A stretch of 64,000 nucleotides of DNA from ZC4RG17 sp036380875 (GTDB lineage Bacteria; Actinomycetota; Acidimicrobiia; Spongiisociales; ZC4RG35): positions 62,001 through 126,000 of the forward strand of contig DASVDX010000035.1 in assembly GCA_036380875.1 (NCBI GenBank), read 5' to 3'. The notes under the pieces were generated by a model that saw nothing but the letters and a program-made list of their open reading frames with translations, was not told the DNA's origin and searched no databases. Below, one piece after another: positions 33,910-42,925 of the stretch (position 1 is its first letter; each line of letters opens with the position of its first letter). The translations under genes were made by a program, and so were the position numbers.

Positions 33910-35046
33910 ATGAGTGTCGGGCAGCCGGTAAAGCCAGAGACGGACGAGACCCTCCACACCAGCCCCTCCATCGACGAGTTGGTGGGCACGGGCCCGGTCG
34001 TCGCCACCCCGTTGTGGCGGGTGCGGCTGCGACTCATGCGTCGTTCCCTCGGCCAGAACTGGGCGCTGTTCCGCGAAAACAAGATGGGGATGGTGGGGCT
34101 CGTCCTCATCGCCATGTTCGCTCTCATGGCCATCAGCCACCCGATCCTCATGGCCACCGTCTGGGATCCGGCGATCTACCACCCGCTGCGCGGCCATCAC
34201 GCAGTCGTCCAGGAGTTCACGATCGTCGAAGAGGTGACAGACGAGACGACGCAGATCGAGCTCAACGAAGCTCGCATCCGGCTGAATCCATTCGTCGACG
34301 TGGGCGAAGTGGTTCGTATCCCCACCCAGCCGGCACCGCCCACCCTCACCGGCGAGTACCCGCACCTCCTCGGCACCGACAACCAGGGGCGGGACATCCT
34401 CTCGCAGCTCTTGTTCAGCACCCGGGCGGCGTTCTTCCTCGGGGTGGTCGCCGCTCTGACCTCGGTGGTGATCGCCACGACCGTCGGCTCGGTGGCGGCC
34501 TACTTCGGAGGATGGATCGACGGCGGGCTCATGAGGTTCGCCGATCTCATCCTCCTGATGCCGATCCTCCCGCTGCTCATCGTCATGAGCGCGGCGATGG
34601 AGATCAACATGGTGATGCTCGGCGTCATCATCGGCATCCTCAACGGGTTCGGCGGCGTCGCGATCGTCCTGAAATCCCAGGCGCTGTCGATCAAGGTCAA
34701 GGCCTTCATCGACGCCGCCAAGGTGGCGGGCGGGGGCGATTGGCACGTGATCTTCCGCCACATCGTCCCCAACGTCCTGCCGCTGACCTTCCTGTACATG
34801 ATGTTCGGGATCACCGAAGCGATCGCCATCGAAGCGACGCTCTCGTTCTTCGGTCTCCTGAACGTGGAGATGAGCTGGGGACTCATGATCCATTTCGCAC
34901 AGGCGAACGGATACCTCCTCAGCGGCACGACATACTGGTGGCTGCTGTTCCCGGCGGGTCTGGCGGTCACCTTCATGGCGTTCGCCTTCTTCCTCGTCGG
35001 ACGGGGAATGGACGAAGTCGTCAACCCGCGGTTGCGGGCTCGTTGA
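33910..35046 (+). CDS. ABC importer permease (DppC type)
   Basis: The 378-residue permease has a soluble N-terminal tail of about 45 residues and a first membrane segment (MVGLVLIAMFALMAISHPIL). A long outer loop follows (residues 80-150) before TDNQGRDILSQLLFSTRAAFF, the conserved DppC start of the core. The EAA loop is FIDAAKVAGGGDWHVIFRHIVPN near residue 260. The loop is longer than in typical DppC and rich in Glu and Thr. It completes the channel with the preceding permease. Confidence 0.9.
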   Translation: MSVGQPVKPETDETLHTSPSIDELVGTGPVVATPLWRVRLRLMRRSLGQNWALFRENKMGMVGLVLIAMFALMAISHPILMATVWDPAIYHPLRGHHAVVQEFTIVEEVTDETTQIELNEARIRLNPFVDVGEVVRIPTQPAPPTLTGEYPHLLGTDNQGRDILSQLLFSTRAAFFLGVVAALTSVVIATTVGSVAAYFGGWIDGGLMRFADLILLMPILPLLIVMSAAMEINMVMLGVIIGILNGFGGVAIVLKSQALSIKVKAFIDAAKVAGGGDWHVIFRHIVPNVLPLTFLYMMFGITEAIAIEATLSFFGLLNVEMSWGLMIHFAQANGYLLSGTTYWWLLFPAGLAVTFMAFAFFLVGRGMDEVVNPRLRAR

Positions 35047-35058
35047 GCTAGGGGATCC

Positions 35059-36102
35059 ATGACCGTCATCTCTGTCGAAGACATGAGCGGGCGCAGCGTC
35101 GACCCGAGGAAGCCGCTCCTCGAAGTCGACGACCTCGTCATGCACTACAAGATCAAGGCCGGCGAAGTCTCGGCGGTCGACAACGTGTCGTTCACCGTCC
35201 ACCAGGGAGAGGCCGTCGGCCTCGTCGGCGAGTCGGGTTGCGGCAAGACATCGGTCGCCCTCTCACTGCTCCGGCTGCTCCCCTCGAACGCCGAGTACAT
35301 CTCGGGCCAGATCAGGCTGGACGGCCAAGACCTCCTCCAGTTGACGGACAACGAGATGCGGGCGCGCCGATGGAAGGACATCGCCATGGTCTTCCAGGGG
35401 GCCATGAACTCCTGGAACCCGGTGTACCGCGTCGGCGACCAGATCAAAGAGGTGCTGGACACTCACTTCCGCGGCGAGATGACCTACGACGAACAGCGCC
35501 AGCACATGGAAAAGCTGTTCGCGGCGGTGGGGCTGCCAGCCGAGATGCTGGACCGCTATCCCCACGAGTTCTCCGGGGGCATGCGCCAGCGGGCGGTCAT
35601 CGCCATGGCCCTCGCCTGCAGCCCGCAGCTGATCATCGCCGACGAGCCCACGACCGCTCTCGACGTCATCGTGCAGGACCAGATCCTCAAGGAGTTGAAG
35701 AGGATCCAGCACGAGATGGGGATGTCGATCATCTACATCTCCCACGACATCGCCGTCATCGCCGAGGTCACCGACTCGATGGGTGTCATGTACGCCGGTA
35801 AGCTGGTCGAGTACGGGGACACCGCGGACGTGTTCGCCCGTCCCAAGCACCCCTACACGTACCTGCTCCTCAAGTCGACGCCCTCCATCACCGGCCCGCG
35901 CCGGCAGTTGGCACCGCTCGAGGGTGAGCCGCCCAATCTCCTCGACCCGCCGACGGGTTGCCGTTTCCATCCTCGCTGCCCGTTCGCCACGGAGAAATGC
36001 GCCATGGAAGAGCCCCCGCTGGCCGACATCGGCGGAGGCCATCGAGTGGCGTGCTGGCACTACGAGCAGGTACCCGACCTCGAGGAGGCATTGGTCCGAT
36101 GA
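35059..36102 (+). CDS. Peptide-type ABC importer ATPase (DppD type)
   Basis: The 347-residue ATPase has Walker A GESGCGKTSV near residue 54, the Q-loop in AMVFQGAMNSWNP, signature FSGGMRQRAV near 171, Walker B LIIADEPTTALD near 192 and switch His in YISHDIAVI. The C-terminal oligopeptide-type extension has cysteines in GCRFHPRCPFATEKC, which in relatives bind an Fe-S cluster. Its stop overlaps the next ATPase gene start (ATGA). Confidence 0.93.
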   Translation: MTVISVEDMSGRSVDPRKPLLEVDDLVMHYKIKAGEVSAVDNVSFTVHQGEAVGLVGESGCGKTSVALSLLRLLPSNAEYISGQIRLDGQDLLQLTDNEMRARRWKDIAMVFQGAMNSWNPVYRVGDQIKEVLDTHFRGEMTYDEQRQHMEKLFAAVGLPAEMLDRYPHEFSGGMRQRAVIAMALACSPQLIIADEPTTALDVIVQDQILKELKRIQHEMGMSIIYISHDIAVIAEVTDSMGVMYAGKLVEYGDTADVFARPKHPYTYLLLKSTPSITGPRRQLAPLEGEPPNLLDPPTGCRFHPRCPFATEKCAMEEPPLADIGGGHRVACWHYEQVPDLEEALVR

Positions 36103-37121
36103 CGGTCACGCCCGCCCCCACTGTCACCAAACCCCTGCTCGAAGTCCGTGACCTGAGAAAGAAGTTCCCGATCTCCCGGGGGATGTTCCGGGCTCCAACC
36201 GAGTTCGTGCACGCCGTCGACGGGATCTCGTTCGAAATCGCCCCCGGCGAGAGCCTCGGCCTCGTCGGTGAGTCCGGATGCGGCAAGTCGACGACGGGCC
36301 GAATGCTGGTCAAGCTGACCGAGCCGACCGACGGCCAGATCGTGTTCCGGGACGGCGACTACGAACGCGACGTCGCCCACGTCACCCGCTCGGAGCTGAA
36401 GGACTTCCGCTCGAGGGTCCAGATGATCTTCCAGGACCCCTACGAGTCGATGAACCCGCGGCGAACGATCTTCGACACGGTGTCCGAACCTCTGGCCGTC
36501 CAGAAGGTCGGCACCGTGCCCGAGCGGGAGGCCCGGGTCCTCGAGCTGCTGCGGCTGGTGGGCCTCACTCCGCCCGAGAACTTCCTCTTCCGGTATCCGC
36601 ACGAGCTCTCGGGTGGGCAGCGCCAGCGGGTGGCGATCGCCCGGGCCCTCGTGATGAACCCCACTTTCGTCGTCGCCGACGAGCCGACGTCGATGCTCGA
36701 CGTCAGCATCCGGATCTCGATCATGGAGCTGATGACCCGGCTGGCCCGGGAGCTCCAGGTCTCCTACCTCTACATCACCCACGATCTGGCGGTCGCCCGT
36801 TACATGTGCGACCGGATTGCGGTCATGTACCTGGGCAAGATCGTGGAGATCGGCCCCACCGAAGACGTCCTGGCCCGGCCGAGGCACCCGTACACGAAGG
36901 CGCTGCTGTCCGCCGTCCCCGTTCCCGACCCCAGCTACAAGCGCACGCCGGTCGAGATAAAGGGCGGCATCTCGAAGGCGATCAACCCGCCGCCGGAGTG
37001 CCGGTTCATCGCCCGCTGCCCCTTTGCAGCCGACGTCTGCCGGAACAATCCGCACCCTCCCCTCGAGGAACACGGGCCGAACCACCAGGTCGCCTGCTAC
37101 CGGGTCGACGAGATCAGCTGA
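36099..37121 (+). CDS. Peptide-type ABC importer ATPase (DppF type)
   Basis: The 340-residue partner ATPase has Walker A GESGCGKSTT near residue 63, FQDPYESMNPR near 110, signature LSGGQRQRVAIARAL near 170, Walker B FVVADEPTSMLD and the ITHDLAV switch. The C-terminal cysteine cluster ECRFIARCPFAADVC is present. ATG 36099 overlaps the DppD-type gene by four bases; the frame extends upstream to 35958 but that part is a shadow of dppD. It ends the five-gene importer operon. Confidence 0.93.
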   Translation: MTVTPAPTVTKPLLEVRDLRKKFPISRGMFRAPTEFVHAVDGISFEIAPGESLGLVGESGCGKSTTGRMLVKLTEPTDGQIVFRDGDYERDVAHVTRSELKDFRSRVQMIFQDPYESMNPRRTIFDTVSEPLAVQKVGTVPEREARVLELLRLVGLTPPENFLFRYPHELSGGQRQRVAIARALVMNPTFVVADEPTSMLDVSIRISIMELMTRLARELQVSYLYITHDLAVARYMCDRIAVMYLGKIVEIGPTEDVLARPRHPYTKALLSAVPVPDPSYKRTPVEIKGGISKAINPPPECRFIARCPFAADVCRNNPHPPLEEHGPNHQVACYRVDEIS

Positions 37122-37148
37122 TCTGGCGGCCTGTCACCGACTGCCAGC

Positions 37149-37154
37149 TATCGT
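37149..37154 (+). promoter_or_regulatory. Candidate -10 for leaderless CoA-transferase gene
   Basis: TATCGT ends six bases before ATG 37161, with no Shine-Dalgarno sequence. It would start a new transcript 27 bases after the ABC operon. Confidence 0.4.
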
Positions 37155-37160
37155 CGCCGC

Positions 37161-38285
37161 ATGTCGGGTCCACTGAACGGTGTGCGCGTGGTGGAACTGG
37201 GCGGGATCGGCCCCGTGCCCCACGCCGGCATGGTGCTCGCCGACCTGGGGGCCGAGGTGATCGAGATCACCCGCCCCGGCGCCTCTCTCGACAGGACCGA
37301 CGTGCTGCGCCGCGGCAAGAAGTCGGTCACTGTCGACCTGAAGGATCCCGAGGGGCCCCGGGCCGTGCTCCGCCTCGTCGAGAAGAGCCACGTGCTGATC
37401 GAGGGATTCCGCCCCGGTGTCGCTGAGCGGCTGGGGGTCGGGCCGGAGCCCTGCCTGGCCGCCAACCCCCGTCTCGTGTATGGCCGGATGACGGGCTGGG
37501 GCCAGACCGGCCCGCTCGCAGCCCGGGCAGGCCACGACATCGACTACATCGCCGTGTCGGGGGCGTTGGCCGCGGTGGGCCCCCCGGAGCGCCCCTACCC
37601 GCCCCTCAACCTCGTCGGCGATTTCGGAGGCGGGTCGATGCTCCTCGTCGTCGGGGTGCTGGCGGCGCTCCGCCACGCCGAACTCCACGGAGAGGGCCAG
37701 GTGGTCGACGCCGCCATGGTCGACGGGTCGGCCCTGCTCATGGCGATGCACCACGGGGCGCGTGCTTCCGGCTGGTGGGAAGGCGAGAGGGGCGCCGACC
37801 TGTTCGACGGGTCGGCGCCGTTCTACACCACTTACCGGACGGCTGACGACCAATGGGTGGCGGTCGGCGCCCTCGAGCCCCAGTTCTTCCAGCAACTGGT
37901 CGAGGGGCTCGGTTTCACGGTGGACGAGCTGCCGGCCCAGATGGATCGGGGAGGCTGGGCGGAGTTGCGCCGGCTGTTCGCAGAGCGATTCGCCCAGAGG
38001 ACCCGCGCCGAATGGGAGGAGCATTTCTCTGACACCGATGCCTGCGTCGTGGGGGTCTACTCGATGACGGAGGCGCCTGGCCATCCGCATCTCGCCCACC
38101 GGGGGACGTTCGTCGAGGCAGATGGACTCCTGCAGCCCGCCCCCGCTCCCCGGTTCTCGGTGACCCGGAGCGGCCCGCCAGGGCGGATCCCCGAGCCGGG
38201 GGAGCACTCCGACGAGGTGTTGGGGCAGGATCAGGCGGGGCTGCCAGACGCTGGGTACGCTGCGGGCTCCGGAGAAAGGAGATGA
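37161..38285 (+). CDS. CaiB/BaiF-family protein, alpha-methylacyl-CoA racemase-like
   Basis: The 374-residue protein has the family III fold start LNGVRVVELGGIGPVPHAGMVLADLGAEV and VLIEGFRPGVAERLG. The AMACR catalytic pair is visible: His in ARAGHDIDYIAVSGAL near residue 125 and Asp in NLVGDFGGGSML near 155. It probably racemises 2-methylacyl-CoA thioesters for beta-oxidation. Three further acyl-CoA/hydroxyacid genes follow with overlapping ends, which supports a lipid or branched-chain catabolic unit. Confidence 0.88.
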   Translation: MSGPLNGVRVVELGGIGPVPHAGMVLADLGAEVIEITRPGASLDRTDVLRRGKKSVTVDLKDPEGPRAVLRLVEKSHVLIEGFRPGVAERLGVGPEPCLAANPRLVYGRMTGWGQTGPLAARAGHDIDYIAVSGALAAVGPPERPYPPLNLVGDFGGGSMLLVVGVLAALRHAELHGEGQVVDAAMVDGSALLMAMHHGARASGWWEGERGADLFDGSAPFYTTYRTADDQWVAVGALEPQFFQQLVEGLGFTVDELPAQMDRGGWAELRRLFAERFAQRTRAEWEEHFSDTDACVVGVYSMTEAPGHPHLAHRGTFVEADGLLQPAPAPRFSVTRSGPPGRIPEPGEHSDEVLGQDQAGLPDAGYAAGSGERR

Positions 38286-39190
38286 CGACGATCAGCTTCG
38301 ACGGTCGGGTCGCCATCGTGACAGGCGCCGGAGGAGGGCTGGGCCGCGCCTATGCCCTGGAGTTGGCCAGGAGGGGAGCGGCCGTGGTGGTCAACGACAT
38401 CGGGGGAGCGGTCGACGGCACCGGATCGTCCACGCGGGCCGCCGACGCCGTGGTGGAAGAGATCCGGGCCGCCGGGGGAGAAGCCGTCGCCGACTACGGC
38501 TCGGTGGCCGATCCCGAGCAGGCGGCGCAGACGGTGCAGAGGGCGATCGACACCTTCGGCTCCGTCGACGTCGTCGTCTCCAACGCCGGCATCCTCCGCG
38601 ACCGCAGCTTCGCCAACATGACCCTGGAGGAGATGAATGCCGTGCTCGACGTTCACCTCCGCGGTGCGTTCCACGTGTCCCTCCCCGCCTACCGCCACAT
38701 GAAGGAGAAGGGCTACGGGCGGTTCGTGTTCGCGTCCTCCAACGCCGGGATCCTGGGCAACTTCGGCCAGGCCAACTACGGCGCCGCCAAGATGGGCCTC
38801 GTCGGCCTGTCCAACGTCTTGGCGATCGAAGGCGCCAAATACGGGATCAAGTCCAACGTCATCGCCCCGGTGGCAGCGACCCGTATGACCGAGGACCTGC
38901 TCGGCCCGTTCGCCGAGAAGATGGACCCCGGCCTGGTGGCCCCCATGGTTGCCTATCTCGCCTCTGAGGAATGCGCCGTCACCCACGAGGTCTTCTCGGC
39001 GGGAGGGGGCCGCTTCGCCCGGTTCTTCGTCGCGGTCACCCCCGGCTGGTATTCGCCCGAACGGGTCGAGGCCGAGGACATCGCCGCCCATCTCGACGAG
39101 ATCCGGGACACTGAAGGGTTCCGCATCCTTGCGAGCGCCACCGAGGAACTGCAGCTCCTCGGCTCGACACTGGAGGGCAGCACGCCATGA
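38282..39190 (+). CDS. SDR oxidoreductase, MFE-2-like (3R)-hydroxyacyl-CoA dehydrogenase
   Basis: The 302-residue SDR has VTGAGGGLGRAYALELARRG near residue 13 and VVNDIGG, the hallmark of multifunctional-enzyme type 2 dehydrogenases. SNAGIL near 98, catalytic Ser in FASSNAGILGNFG near 155 and YGAAKMG near 169 follow. The C-terminal 60 residues extend past the SDR core, as in the MFE-2 dehydrogenase unit. ATG 38282 overlaps the racemase stop, and the next gene overlaps its stop. Confidence 0.88.
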   Translation: MTTISFDGRVAIVTGAGGGLGRAYALELARRGAAVVVNDIGGAVDGTGSSTRAADAVVEEIRAAGGEAVADYGSVADPEQAAQTVQRAIDTFGSVDVVVSNAGILRDRSFANMTLEEMNAVLDVHLRGAFHVSLPAYRHMKEKGYGRFVFASSNAGILGNFGQANYGAAKMGLVGLSNVLAIEGAKYGIKSNVIAPVAATRMTEDLLGPFAEKMDPGLVAPMVAYLASEECAVTHEVFSAGGGRFARFFVAVTPGWYSPERVEAEDIAAHLDEIRDTEGFRILASATEELQLLGSTLEGSTP

Positions 39191-40371
39191 CACTCGAGAC
39201 GGAACGGGAGAAGGTCACCGCGGCTCTCGACCGGCTCTTCGCCGAGAACGACCCCGCCGACGAGACGGCCTTCTGGGGTGCCCAGTTCGACGCCGGGCTG
39301 GCGTGGGTGCATTTCCCGCCCGGCTACGGAGGGCTCGGTGTCTCACCGGCTCTCCAGCCGCTCGTCTACGAGCGCCTCGACTCCGCCGGCGTCTCGCGCG
39401 CCAACCAGTCCCGCAACGTGATCGGATACGGGATGGGAGCGCCGACGGTCGTCACCCACGGCACCGAAGAGCAGAAGCGGAGATGGCTCCGCCCGCTCTT
39501 CACTGCGGAGGAGATCTGGTGCCAGCTGTTCTCCGAGCCGTCCGCCGGATCCGACGTGGCCGGCCTCGCCACCCGGGCGGTCCGCGACGGCGACGAATGG
39601 GTCGTCAACGGCCAGAAGGTGTGGACCACGCTGGCCCACACCGCCAAATGGGGGATGCTCCTGGCGCGCACCGATCCCGACGTGCCCAAGCACAAAGGCC
39701 TCACGTACTTCATCATCGACATGGACCAGCCCGGGGTCGAAGTGCGGCCGTTGCGCCAGATCACCGGGGAAGCCGAGTTCAACGAGGTGTACTTCACCGA
39801 GGCCCGGGTCCCCGACGCCTACCGCCTGGGGGGCGTGGGAGAGGGCTGGCGGGTGGCGCTCACCACGTTGATGAACGAGCGGGTGGCCATCGGTTCCGCC
39901 GTGCCGGGACGAGGGGAGGGCGCCATCGGCATGGCCGTCGATCTGTGGAAGTCGTACGGCGGCGATGCCGCAAAACGTGACGAATTGATGCGCTTGTGGG
40001 TAGAGGCGGAGGCGCTCCGCCTCACCAACGTGCGGGCAGCGCAGGCCCGGAGCGCCGGAACGCCCGGGCCCGAGGGCTCGACCGCCAAGCTCCACTGGGC
40101 CGACCTCAACAAGCGCATCTACTCGTTCTGCGTGGACCTCATGGGCCCGGAAGGGATGCTCTACCCCGAGACGTACGCCTTCCGGGTGCCCGACGAGGCG
40201 GCGATGGGACGGCGCAGCCCGCAGATGAATTACCTGCGAGCCCGGGCCAACTCGATCGAAGGCGGCACGTCCGAGATCATGAAGAACATCCTCGGCGAGC
40301 GGGTACTAGGCCTCCCCGGCGAGCCGCGTGTCGACAAAGACCTTCCCTGGCGGGAGGTGGCAAGGGGTTGA
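39187..40371 (+). CDS. Acyl-CoA dehydrogenase
   Basis: The 394-residue FAD enzyme desaturates an acyl-CoA. Motifs are WCQLFSEPSAGSDVAGLATRA near residue 115, VVNGQKVWTTLAHTAKWGML near 140 and a C-terminal NSIEGGTSEIMKNILGERVLGLP near 360. The catalytic Glu of straight-chain enzymes is not obvious at the usual place, as in many actinobacterial FadE homologues. It overlaps the SDR gene by four bases at its start and the next gene by four bases at its stop. Confidence 0.9.
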   Translation: MTLETEREKVTAALDRLFAENDPADETAFWGAQFDAGLAWVHFPPGYGGLGVSPALQPLVYERLDSAGVSRANQSRNVIGYGMGAPTVVTHGTEEQKRRWLRPLFTAEEIWCQLFSEPSAGSDVAGLATRAVRDGDEWVVNGQKVWTTLAHTAKWGMLLARTDPDVPKHKGLTYFIIDMDQPGVEVRPLRQITGEAEFNEVYFTEARVPDAYRLGGVGEGWRVALTTLMNERVAIGSAVPGRGEGAIGMAVDLWKSYGGDAAKRDELMRLWVEAEALRLTNVRAAQARSAGTPGPEGSTAKLHWADLNKRIYSFCVDLMGPEGMLYPETYAFRVPDEAAMGRRSPQMNYLRARANSIEGGTSEIMKNILGERVLGLPGEPRVDKDLPWREVARG

Positions 40372-41327
40372 AGCCCCAGGTCCTGGTCACCCATCGCCTG
40401 CCCGCCGGCGCCGATGCCGCCCTGGACCCGTCTTGGAAGGTGTGGCCGGGGGACGGGCCCATGCCGCGTCGAGAGCTGATCGCGGCGGTGGCCGATGTCG
40501 AGGGCCTCCTGTGCATGCTGGTAGACGCCATCGACGCCGAGCTGTTGGCGGCCGCCCCGAACCTGCGGGCGATCTCCCAGATGGCGGTGGGGGTCGACAA
40601 CATCGACCTGGCGGCGGCCACCGCCCGGGGCATCCCGGTGGGTCACACGCCCGGAGTGCTCACCGAGACGACGGCCGACACCGCCTTCGCCCTCCTCGCC
40701 GCTGCCACCCGCCGTCTGTCCGAAGGCCGCGACGATCTGAGAGCGGGCCACGTCGGAGAGTGGGACCCCGACTATCTCCTGGGCGGCGACCTGTGGAGGA
40801 CACGGCTTGGGATCGTCGGCATGGGCAGGATCGGCCAGGCCGTGGCGCGCCGGGGAGCGCTGGGCTTCGAGATGGAGGTCATCTACACGTCGCGCAGCCC
40901 GAAGGACTTTTCGTTCCCCGCCGAGCGCGTGCCCCTCGACGAGCTGTTGAGCCGGGCCGACCACGTCGTCCTCGCCACCGCGCTCACCTCCGAAACCCGG
41001 CACATGATCGACGCCACCGCTCTGGCCCGAATGCGAGACGGGGCGACTCTCGTCAACATCGCCCGGGGCGGTCTGATCGATCACGAGGCGCTCACCGAGG
41101 AAGCCCGCCGCGGCAGGCTGCGGATCGCACTCGACGTCACCGAACCCGAGCCGCTGCCTCCCGACCATCCGCTCCTCGGCCTCCCCAACGTGCTCGTGAT
41201 CCCCCATCTCGGCTCGGCCAGCGTGTCCACCCGGCGGGCGATGGCCCAGATGGCGATCGACAACCTGGAGGCGGCACTCGGTGGCGAGCAGATGCCGGCG
41301 TGCGCCAACCCCGAGGTGTACGGCTGA
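40368..41327 (+). CDS. D-2-hydroxyacid dehydrogenase (glyoxylate/hydroxypyruvate reductase-like)
   Basis: The 319-residue protein has the D-isomer dehydrogenase layout. MAVGVDNIDLAAATARGIPV near residue 68 is followed by the NAD(P) fold GIVGMGRIGQAVARR near 145, catalytic Arg in NIARGGLIDHEAL near 230, Glu in DVTEPEPLPPDHPL near 258 and His in VIPHLGSAS near 280. Glyoxylate or hydroxypyruvate is the likely substrate. The start is TTG 40368, overlapping the previous stop (TTGA), with GGGAGG upstream. Confidence 0.87.
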   Translation: MKPQVLVTHRLPAGADAALDPSWKVWPGDGPMPRRELIAAVADVEGLLCMLVDAIDAELLAAAPNLRAISQMAVGVDNIDLAAATARGIPVGHTPGVLTETTADTAFALLAAATRRLSEGRDDLRAGHVGEWDPDYLLGGDLWRTRLGIVGMGRIGQAVARRGALGFEMEVIYTSRSPKDFSFPAERVPLDELLSRADHVVLATALTSETRHMIDATALARMRDGATLVNIARGGLIDHEALTEEARRGRLRIALDVTEPEPLPPDHPLLGLPNVLVIPHLGSASVSTRRAMAQMAIDNLEAALGGEQMPACANPEVYG

Positions 41328-41347
41328 CTGGTCGGTAAGTCAGCCGT
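41320..41347 (+). terminator. 9-bp inverted repeat before pckA
   Basis: ACGGCTGAC (41320-41328) pairs perfectly with GTCAGCCGT (41339-41347) around ten bases. The left arm includes the stop codon of the hydroxyacid dehydrogenase gene. There is no U-run, so it may be an operator for pckA as easily as a terminator. TACCAT at 41354-41359 is a possible pckA -10 just downstream. Confidence 0.5.
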
Positions 41348-41386
41348 GACGCATACCATCGGAGCACTTCGGAGAGGAGAAGTCGC

Positions 41387-42922
41387 TTGATCGAACTGCC
41401 GCCAGTCAGGTCCGTGGAAGAGAATCCAGCCGGCGAAGAGCTCCGGGAGTGGGCTCTCGAGCTGATGCCGCGGGTCAGCGTCACCGAGTTCGACAACATC
41501 AACTACCAGTCCGAAGTCACCGCCCGCCTCAACCCGTCGACGTTCTTCGTCTCAGACGTCGACATCAAAAAGAACCGAATCAGCCGCGACGAGGCGGCCG
41601 ACTGGGCCCGCCGCCAGGACGAGTATCTGGCCGACAAGGACGTCGTCGTAGTCGACGGCTATATCGGACCGGACCCGAAGTTCAGGACCGGATGCCGTCT
41701 GATCATCGAGAAGACCCAGCCCAACATCGCCGCGATGCAGCGCCACCTCTATTTCCCGCCCGACGAGGAGTGGCGGCCAGAGTTCACCGTCATCTACACG
41801 CCGGGTCTTCCCGCACCCGGCAAGCCCAACGACCGGCTCATCATCGTCGACCTCGACAACTGGGTGACCCGGGTCTTCGGCTCCGACTATTTCGGCGAGT
41901 CGAAGATGGGGGGCTTGCGGATGTGGAACCGTCTTGTCTACGACCAGGGCGGTCTGGCGCTTCACGCCGGGTTGAAGACGTTCCCGGCCGAGAGCACGCC
42001 CGACGGCACGGAGCATTCGATGCTGATCATCGGCCTGTCGGGCACCGGCAAGACGACCACCACCTTCCGGCGGCAACTCGGCTCCCTGCCCGTCCAGGAC
42101 GACTTCGTCGCCCTGATGCCCGGCGGAGTGATCTACACCACGGAGAACGGCTGCTTCGCCAAGACCTACGGCCTCGACCCCGACGACGAGCCGACGATCT
42201 ACGCCGGCGCCACCCACCGCGAGGCGTGGCTGGAGAACGTCGCGGTCGGGCCGGACGGCAAAGTGGACTTCTTCGACGACAGCTACACCGCCAACGGCCG
42301 GTGCACGTTCCCGCTGGCGCACATCGAGCATCGCAGCCCGCTCGACCTCCCGCCCGCCCGGTACCTCCTCATCCTCAACCGGTCGGACCACATCATCCCC
42401 GCGGTGGCGCGTCTCGACCGCGACCAGGCCGCCGCCTATTTCATGCTCGGGGAGACCAAAGGCACCTCCGCCGGAGGCGCGGCCGAGGCAGGCAAGAGCC
42501 TGCGGGTGCCGGGCACCAACCCGTTCTTCTTCAACGACGACGCCTGGCAGGGCAACCGACTCCTCGAGCTGCTCGACACGATGCCCGGCCTCGAGGTGTA
42601 CCTGATGAACACCGGCCAGGTCGGGGCAGCCGGCGACGGCGACGACCGGGCGAAGAAGGTGCGCATCCCGGATTCCTCGGCGATCGTCAGCGCCATCGTC
42701 GAGGGCAAGATCGAGTGGGAGACCGATCCCGACTTCCGCTACGAGGTGGCTGCGTCGGTGCCGGGAGTCGACGACGTCGAGCTGCTGCAACCCCGGCGCC
42801 TGTACGAGCGGCAGGGCCGGAGCCTCGAATACGAAGCGATCGTGGAGCGGCTCACCGCGGAGCGGCGCCAGTACCTCGCCGCCTTCGAGGATCTGGATCC
42901 GGCGGTCGCCGCCGGGCTCTAG
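41387..42922 (+). CDS. pckA: Phosphoenolpyruvate carboxykinase (ATP)
   Basis: The 511-residue enzyme forms PEP from oxaloacetate in gluconeogenesis. The kinase loop GLSGTGKTTTTF near residue 220 and the preceding LALHAG mark the ATP-type family; GTP-type enzymes lack them. Mg/Mn ligands and the DDFVAL segment follow, then ENGCFAKTYGLD. The start is TTG 41387, six bases after GGAGAGGAGA. It converges with the thiamine pyrophosphokinase gene with a three-base gap. The ATP form is less common in actinobacteria than the GTP form. Confidence 0.93.
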   Translation: MIELPPVRSVEENPAGEELREWALELMPRVSVTEFDNINYQSEVTARLNPSTFFVSDVDIKKNRISRDEAADWARRQDEYLADKDVVVVDGYIGPDPKFRTGCRLIIEKTQPNIAAMQRHLYFPPDEEWRPEFTVIYTPGLPAPGKPNDRLIIVDLDNWVTRVFGSDYFGESKMGGLRMWNRLVYDQGGLALHAGLKTFPAESTPDGTEHSMLIIGLSGTGKTTTTFRRQLGSLPVQDDFVALMPGGVIYTTENGCFAKTYGLDPDDEPTIYAGATHREAWLENVAVGPDGKVDFFDDSYTANGRCTFPLAHIEHRSPLDLPPARYLLILNRSDHIIPAVARLDRDQAAAYFMLGETKGTSAGGAAEAGKSLRVPGTNPFFFNDDAWQGNRLLELLDTMPGLEVYLMNTGQVGAAGDGDDRAKKVRIPDSSAIVSAIVEGKIEWETDPDFRYEVAASVPGVDDVELLQPRRLYERQGRSLEYEAIVERLTAERRQYLAAFEDLDPAVAAGL

Positions 42923-42925
42923 CGG

